Shown here: positions 57,741 through 64,000 of the stretch, in pieces
Position numbering within the stretch: the first letter of the stretch is position 1
How the letters are laid out: every line of letters begins with the position of its first letter
NCBI GenBank assembly: GCA_033961575.1
Contig: CM066737.1
Span: 102,266,709-102,330,708, forward strand
DNA from: Aselliscus stoliczkanus
Taxonomy: Eukaryota; Chordata; Mammalia; Chiroptera; Hipposideridae
Direction of reading: 5' to 3'
Length of the DNA: 64,000 bases
Made by a program: the position numbers and the translations under genes
The notes under the pieces: generated by a model
Told to the model about the DNA's origin: nothing
What the model saw: the letters and a program-made list of their open reading frames with translations, nothing else
Database searches by the model: none

Positions 57741-58007
57741 AACAGGCATACACTGTCCTCATTCTTTTGGTATCTTTATGATTCATGTGGTCAGAGCTGG
57801 TCTACTAATGAAAGATGCCATGGGAGGTTACCTACAGAGTAACCCGCATGTTTGCTCCCTTTCGGGGATAGGGTGAATGAATGCTACAAGAAATGAATTG
57901 GTTGGTTGCCCTATAAACTTGTTGACTGGTCAGGTATCATGACGCTGTCTTTGGCTATCTGGATACTCCCTGGATAAGAGTGGAGCCCAGAGGCTAGGAC
58001 TCTGTTT

Positions 58008-58150
58008 CAGTTATCTATTGTCCCAATAATGCTGCATGACAAACAACTATAAAACCTTAGTCTCAGACAACAACATGCTCTATCGCTCACACATTTGGGG
58101 TGGTTAGCTAAGTGGCCGTTGGCTGGGCTCACTCACCCATGAATAAATTT
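58008..58150 (+). repeat. Ancient interspersed repeat, copy 3 (opening part)
   Basis: 'tttcagttatctattgtccc' and 'gctgcatgacaaacaactat' match the opening of the copies at 9175 and 41145. Truncated. Confidence 0.6.
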
Positions 58151-58257
58151 CTGTAGAGCCATCAAGTATGTGGTATTTTGTTACAGCCGCCCTAGAAAAC
58201 AAATACACCTTCAAAGATGGTTCTGGAGCCAACTGAAGAAAATCAGCTTCATTCTTT

Positions 58258-58883
58258 CTTTTTTTTTTTTATTTAAGATTTTATTGGAGATTTGGGGGAG
58301 GGGAACAGTGTTGGGAAATTGGGGAAGGGGACCAGCCAAGTTGTTGTTCCTCAATCTTTGTTGTGGAGGGTTCAGTCGCCATCCGGCTTCCCGTCGGCAG
58401 CTAGCGGCCTCCAAGACCAAGGTGCCGTGTTCAGTCTTAGTTGCGGGTGGGTGTAGCCACCATCCCATGTGGGAGTCAAACCAGCAGCCCTGCCATTAAG
58501 AGCACACGCTCTATCCCCTGAGCCATCCGGGCGGCAGCTCAGCTCAAAGTGCTGAGTTCAGTCTTAGTTGTGGGTGGACATAGCCACCATCCCATGTGGG
58601 AGTCGAACCCTGCAGCCTTGTTGTTAAGCACGCAAGCTCTATCCACTGAGCCATCTGGGCAGCAGCTCAGTTCAAAGTGCCGAGTTCAATCTTTAGTTGC
58701 AGGTGGGTGTAGCCCACCATTGAACAGGCAATCTTGTTGTTAAACCAGCCAAGACATTCTGCCAGCAACAGCTCAGCTAGGGCGCAGCGTCCACTGGCCC
58801 ATGTGGGAATCAAACCGGTGGCCCTATTGCCCAGAGCACGTGCTCCAAGCCAACTCCTAACCAACTGAGCCACCTGGCCGGCC
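58258..58883 (-). mobile_element. Compound multi-tRNA-module SINE, 626 bp
   Basis: On the minus strand it starts with a GGCCGGCCAGGTGGCTCAG head and ends with the type B tail. Between lie repeated tRNA-like modules of about 130-150 bp, each with a GATGGCTCAG A-box-like start, a TTYGACTCCCACATGGGA B-box and 'caactaagactgaac'. Target word CAGCTTCATTCTTT (58244-58257) / CAGCCTCATTCTTT (58884-58897) flanks the whole. Confidence 0.9.
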
Positions 58884-58897
58884 CAGCCTCATTCTTT

Positions 58898-59053
58898 AAG
58901 TGTGTTTTCCCGGGACCCATCAGCTCCAAGTCAAGTGGTTGTTTCAATCTAGTTGTGGAGGGTGCAGCTCACAGTGGCCCATGTGGGGATCTAACCAGCA
59001 ACCTTGCTGTTAAGAGCACCACTATCTAACAACTGAGCTAACTGGCCACTCCC
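58898..59053 (-). mobile_element. SINE type D, VES-like, stacked and tail-less
   Basis: It sits between a second and a third copy of the target word (58884-58897 and TAGCCTCATTCTTT at 59054-59067). The 3' end stops at 'aaaacacactt' with no poly-A. Confidence 0.9.
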
Positions 59054-59067
59054 TAGCCTCATTCTTT

Positions 59068-60692
59068 AGAGGTCTCCTCTCTTGAAGCCTTCGTCAATGG
59101 TAAACACTGTCTTGAGCAAGTTGCAAACTGGTTTCCAATGAGGAGTTTTCGAATGGTTTTAAGAAGCATCACTGAGATGAGAGTGTTCTCCTCATGCAGT
59201 GCCTCATTCTAATGTCACAGACAGAAACACCAAGACCAGCTTGTATTTTAGTGTCTCCCGAGTTAAAATGATCACAACATTCTGTCTGTATAGTGACATT
59301 TTTGCACATTCAGTTTCAAAGGCAAAACAGGGACAGATGTGATTGCTAATAAAAACCCAGGGCGTTGTTTCATTCTCGTGGGTTAACAAAGGCATTCACT
59401 TTTATAGACAAATGCTGATGACTTGCCTTTCCAAGGAGATGTTGGTCAATTGTTTATAGGCCGATGTTAGTCTGTCAACCAAGGCAATGCGGCTCTGCAT
59501 TTGCATCTATTGCCTCCAGAACATTTGAATGTTTAAAAAAGGTTTAAAAATTTCCAATTCAGTCCCTCTGAAGTCATTTTCTGTCCTAGGGAGTGGAAGC
59601 TAAGCTTGTACCTGTATTTCCCAAGGGACTGCTGGAATGCAATTTATATAAAATAATCATAGGGAGTGAAGGGAAAGAGTGGATCTTTACATTAAAATAA
59701 AATCAACCCTGAAATCGTTCTTTTCAGGGTGTGCCTTTCAGAACCCCATTTAGCTTTTTAAATAGACTCTTCTTTCCTGACTTGCTTTAATGAACCACTC
59801 TCATCTCAGTGATTACTCCTGACATTTAGCTGCTTGTGCAATTAACTGGGGCTGTTCACTTCTCTTTGAGAAGGACTTTGTGCAGCTAATATGCATTTGT
59901 AAAGTGTTCCCTTGACTTCGGGGAGTAGCTGTGGATAAGCAGTTAAGAGGATGCCTGAGTAATTTACAGTTTTTGATGGAGCACCCAATCACTTACTCTT
60001 AGCGAAGCTGTGAGTGGTTATCGGCACACTCTCACTCAGGTTGCCTCCCTTTCCTCCCCTCACTAAGACTCATGGAGCTACCAGCTAAGCTGATGTTTCT
60101 TGCGAAATGAAAAAGAAAATCTGATCAACTTCTCTAAAGATTAAGGGAGAACTCCATATGTCACCACTGCAGGTGGCTGCAGTTTTTGAAAAGGTGGTAA
60201 AAAAAAATAGGGGAATGACTCAGATAAAGGATTGAATTTCTTGGGATGGGATGTGATTTTAGACATCAAGATGGGAGATATTTTTTTCCCTTGGCATGAC
60301 TGTGCCTGGGCTTAAGTCTGGCTCAGCAGGTGAACAGGCAGAGCTGGAATAGATCATTGAGACTGTAGCAGAGAAAAAATGCAGCCTACCAAAGATCCTG
60401 CTTCCCTTTGTAGCATAAAGCTATTGTTGGGGCTACCTTGCCCAGATTGCTTTGCATCACTGTGGAGCCGTGCAACATGTCATTGTTATGGTTTGTGAGT
60501 GGAAAGGATGTGTGCTGCAGTTGGATAAACACGATCAAGAAGCAGGTATATCTTCTCCCTCGCTCTGCTCATCTGCTGGTTATCTTCAGGGGAGTCTGAG
60601 ACTTGGGGAAGGTAGAGTCAGGAGATGGAAGGAAGCTGTCTCTGAATCACCACAGGGAGAGAAACTGCCCTGGGCTATTTTGAGAACCAGAA
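59068..60692. other. Repeat-poor block, candidate noncoding regulatory sequence
   Basis: About 1.6 kb without a recognised repeat, the clearest such block in the window. It holds an octamer-like ATTTGCAT (near 59500) and a related ATATGCATTTG (near 59890). No exon-like frame is seen. Candidate only; conservation is not assessable here. Confidence 0.35.
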
Positions 60693-60910
60693 GTGAATCT
60701 GGTTGATCTGTCACTGCTTTGTTTTACTGCCTTAGCTCTTATTACTACCCAACATTTCTATATATCGTTGTTTGTTTCCCCTTTACTAGTATGTAAGTAC
60801 CACAAGGGCAGAGATTTTTGTCTGTCTTGCTTGCTGCTGGATCTTCAAGGTCCAGAACACTGTCTGATGCATAGTAAGGGCTTGATGTTTGTTGACTGGG
60901 AATAAATGCA
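60693..60910 (+). mobile_element. L2 3' end
   Basis: 'gtaccacaagggcagagatt', 'ctgatgcatagtaagggctt' and 'gatgtttgttgactgggaat' match the L2 3' end. Confidence 0.75.
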
Positions 60911-60959
60911 AGGAATGTAGTTGCGATATAATAGAATTTGGAGAGTTTAATCCTAGTTT

Positions 60960-61201
60960 TCAGCACATCCGTGAAAAGAGAATTTTATTGATGGCTTTTT
61001 TAGGTGAAGATGGTATTTAAGCCTGAATTCTCAGCCACCTCGGAGTTACTAATTTCCCCCTGGATATCTCCCATGTATACATGAAGTATACATGTTAATA
61101 AACTTCTGTTTGTTTTTCTCTTGTTAATCGGTTATCAGTTACAGGGGTCTCAGCAGAGATCTTGAAAGGGTAGAGAGAAAATTATTGTTTCCTCCCCTAC
61201 A
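60960..61201 (+). mobile_element. LTR (family Z), copy 2
   Basis: 'tctcccatgtatacatgaag', 'taataaacttctgtttgttt' (polyadenylation signal) and 'tcccctaca' at the end. Partner of 17118-17545 on the other strand. Confidence 0.6.
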
Positions 61202-62778
61202 CTGTCCAGAAGTGGGATGGAACTGGATTTTGAACTCATGACTGAATGATATAGGGGCTCTCTACCCATGCAGCCTACCTGTTCTTGGCTGCATTCTGCC
61301 CCTTCCGGTGAGCAAATGATAAAACACTATTTTGAGTCTTATCCATTATTTTTTGTGCTTCTAGTTCCCTCAGGAACCCCCAAAGGGAAAACGGGGTAGG
61401 TGGTCAGGCAGGGTCATGACATTCCAAGGCCCCTGACCCAGATACCATCAATTCTAGCCTTTAAATTCCATCTTCTTTCCATTGTACCATCAAGGGATAA
61501 TTTAGAGCAAAAACTGGGCAAGCAGGAGGAGTTGGGAAATGCAGCCATGGCCAAATGCCATTTGGGGGTATTTTTAGTTACCTAAATAAACTGAATTTCC
61601 ACAGTGTCTGCAGAGCTTATGGTTTGTGTGCAGTAAATAAAGTGATGAAAATGCCATGAAGAAACCCAGCCAGATGAGTCCATTTGTGTGCATTCTTTTC
61701 CAGAGGAGTCCCTGAAACAGCAGACGGACTCCATGTGACTCAGCAAAGGCACACAAGCTGCTCCCCAACACTGTCGCTTCTCTCCCATTCGGGTACTGTG
61801 TGCCAGTCTCACCATCCCACTCTTGGAGCAGTTTCCCAGTGAATATTCTGTGGGGTGTTCATTATCAGGAGAAACAGAGTTCTGTGATCAAGTGAGTTTT
61901 GGATTGCTACGTTGAGCAGAGTTCAGTGGGGTTTGTTCCCATAGGCACGTCTTAGCCCCGCTAAAACACTAACATGCATTATCAGGGTGGTATGTTAAGT
62001 AGTGTTTTCCAAACTTATCTGAACACAAACATTTGTATTTGGAAAACAGCTGTTAGTATCTGTGCCCATTATCAATCTCCTGCCTGTCAGCTCCAAATCC
62101 ACTCTTCGTTGCCATGATTGCGATACTGGAATGCTTCTCCATTGCCAGCTGGCACAGGTTAAACTTGATCAGTAGAGGGTGCTGCGGAGACTCTGGGGGA
62201 GGAAAGGGCGAGGTTTTCTTCCTGGTTTGGGTGTGTTCTGCTTCTCCCTGCTCCCATGGTACCGGGCTGGGGAATGAGATACCAAGTTGAGCTCACCCCT
62301 ACCCTCACCCCCGCAGGCAGTTTCATGGCAAGCTTTGCAGGTGCCTCAGCTGTGGTTGGCTTTCCGGTGAGTTCAGCTGCGTCCCTGTGGGTGGCACACT
62401 TTCTGGAGAGTCTGGCCAGTGCCCTTGCCAGCTTCCCAGGAAATCCCAAAGGACCTGTAAGTGTAGCTTTCCAACCAATTTCACCAGCAATCTCCAGTGG
62501 GAAGATTCCTTCCCACTACCTGCTGCCCCTCAGTGAGGGCATTTCCAACTTGTTAGCCCTGGCCCGCAGCTCCCGGCCATGTTTCTTGGCTTATTTCACA
62601 GACCAGCTCTGGCCCAAGGCAACCAGGGTAGACTTTTTTGTCATCCAGTGGGCTGCAGTGACGCCTTCCTTAGTGAGGACTGAATCCCAGCCTTGGCAAG
62701 CCCTCTGTCCTCACTCCATTCCAAGTTTGTTTCTTCCTTGGGTAGTTTCTCTTAGTCCTGGGGTTTAGTCCTAGGGTG
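61202..62778. other. Unassigned sequence with one long but unsupported frame
   Basis: A 170-codon + frame (62256-62768) and an overlapping 96-codon minus frame exist. Neither resembles a protein I know, and no splice or promoter context supports them. 62300-62770 has the look of an old repeat I cannot name. Confidence 0.35.
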
Positions 62779-62851
62779 AGTCCTTCCTTCCTTCCTTCCT
62801 TCCTTCCTTCCTTCCTTCCTTCCTTCCTTCCTTCCTTCCTTCCTTCCTTCC
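62779..62851. repeat. (TTCC)n microsatellite
   Basis: About 18 uninterrupted TTCC units. Confidence 0.98.
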
Positions 62852-62859
62852 TAACATTT

Positions 62860-63470
62860 ATTTTTTTTAATTAAAGTTAATTGGGGTGACCATTCTAATA
62901 TTTGAGATATAATTCACATACCATAAAATCCACCCTTTCAAAGTTTACAATTCTGTGGTTTTTAGTATAGTCACAAAGTTAGGCAACTATTACCATAATC
63001 TGATCCAGAAAACTTCATTCCCCCACTAAAGAAACTCTGTTAGCCGTCACCCCCCATTCCCCATCCTCATCCCCCTCAAGCTCCTGACAGCCACTAATCT
63101 ACTTTTTATCTCTATAGATCTGCCTTTTCTGGACATTTCACATAGTCATATGTATGTGGTCTTTTGTGTCTGGCTTCTTTTACTTAGCATAATATTTCCA
63201 AGATTCATCCATGTTGTAACCTGTGTCAGATTTTATTCCTTTTTATGGCTGAATAATATTCCATTGTATGGAAATGGCACATTTTGTTTATCCATTCATC
63301 AGTTGATGGGTGTTTGGATTGTTTCCATTGTTTGGCTATTGTGTATAATGCTGATATGACTATTCATGTTACAAGTTTTTGTGTGAATATATGTTTTCAC
63401 TTTTGTTGGGTATATACCCAGGAGTAGAATTGCTAGGTGATACGGTGACTGTGTTTAAATTTGGATTTGA
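62860..63470 (-). mobile_element. L1 fragment, antisense (3' UTR and ORF2 end)
   Basis: 'gagatataattcacatacca', 'gctgaataatattccattgt' and 'ttgttgggtatatacccagg' match old L1 in reverse, the same class as 35541-38488. Confidence 0.88.
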
Positions 63471-64000
63471 CCAAAGGAGCATATCAGGTGAATAATCGCC
63501 TTATTAAAATATTTATCCCAGCTTTATTTTAATTAGTAAGCAGGCTTGGTCCATTTAAAGCATAATCTAAAGCATTGTTGTGAAGTACAGATAATGTGGG
63601 CTTTACAGCCAGTCCAGCCAGTGTCAGATCCCACCTTTAGAATTTTCATCTGAGATGTGGGACACTCCAAGAGGGAGAAAGCAGCATGATCTTCCCTGCT
63701 CAGAGGTGATGGGCTGGGATCAAATCCCCTCTCGACCATTGTTAGCTAGGACATGGGACATTCCGAAAGTATGATGTTCTTTGCTCAGGGATGGAATTTG
63801 AACAACTATTTTCTGTGACTTGTGGTACTAAACTGTGTTATGCTACATGTGAAAAATGGGGTCTTTTGGTTAATTAAACATTCTGGCTGAGAGAAATATG
63901 TCACCAATCCACCATGACCAGATAGCTTTTGAAAAGAAATACATCACAGAAACCACACACTCACCGGTGAAAGTACACTAGCCCTTTGCAATTGTTTGAA
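63471..64000. other. Unassigned sequence with a weak internal duplication
   Basis: Two loosely similar segments (about 63652-63722 and 63748-63800) share 'gggaca-tcc' and 'atgat-ttc--tgctcag' words. No gene is seen. Confidence 0.3.

Overview
This is mammalian nuclear DNA, almost certainly from a bat. The window holds no CRISPR array, operon or bacterial-style gene, and I see no intact protein-coding gene and no exon I can support. It reads as intergenic or deep intronic sequence filled with transposable elements. I counted about 40 tRNA-derived SINEs. Most begin with a GGCCGGCC-GAGTGG head and end in an A-rich tail, and most have readable target-site duplications (TSDs). One type closely resembles the VES/Rhin-type SINEs of bats. 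I infer a rhinolophoid-type (Yinpterochiroptera) bat, but that placement is inference from SINE type only. For description I name the SINE types here: A (about 105 bp, tRNA head plus poly-A), B (about 430 bp, tRNA head plus long body), C (about 150 bp, head plus a tail ending in GGCTCAGCT-A(n)), D (about 190 bp, VES-like) and a 626-bp compound element.

Layout. 1-1.5 kb: old LINE-1 in + sense with a SINE B inside. 1.5-4.4 kb: low-repeat sequence. 4.4-9.7 kb: MIR, L2 and L1 scraps plus SINEs. 10.7 kb: pyrimidine tract. 11.5-14.4 kb: nested LTRs, with an ERVK-like solo LTR (exact 6-bp TSD) inside a second LTR. 15.9-16.6 kb: mariner remnant split by a SINE B. 16.7-19.5 kb: a cluster of LTR pieces with TATA and polyadenylation motifs, plus a (TG)n tract. 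20-29.3 kb: the densest SINE zone, including a three-SINE stack and a two-SINE stack. 30-35 kb: L2, LTR-like and MITE pieces. 35.5-38.5 kb: an antisense L1 carrying two LTRs, one of which carries a SINE. 41-45 kb: an unnamed ancient repeat, and an L1 3' UTR with three tandem units. 46-47.2 kb: a processed pseudogene of PSME2 (proteasome activator PA28 beta) split by one SINE and with another in its tail. 47.5-48.8 kb: L2 with a 156-bp mariner-type MITE inside. 51.1-51.7 kb: a MITE carrying two SINEs. 53.6-55.2 kb: antisense L1 pieces. 55.5-56.8 kb: a second ERVK-like solo LTR that landed in the TSD of a hAT element. 58.2-59.1 kb: a compound, multi-tRNA-module SINE stacked with a SINE D. 59.1-60.7 kb: the clearest repeat-poor block. 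62.8-63.5 kb: (TTCC)n and antisense L1.

The only gene-derived locus is the PSME2 retropseudogene, and it is clearly dead. The long open frames in the window are translations of SINEs, microsatellites or L2, or are within chance expectation. I did not find a convincing new biological system. The most informative content is the insertion history: nested elements, reused target sites, and SINE types sharing one tRNA-like head.
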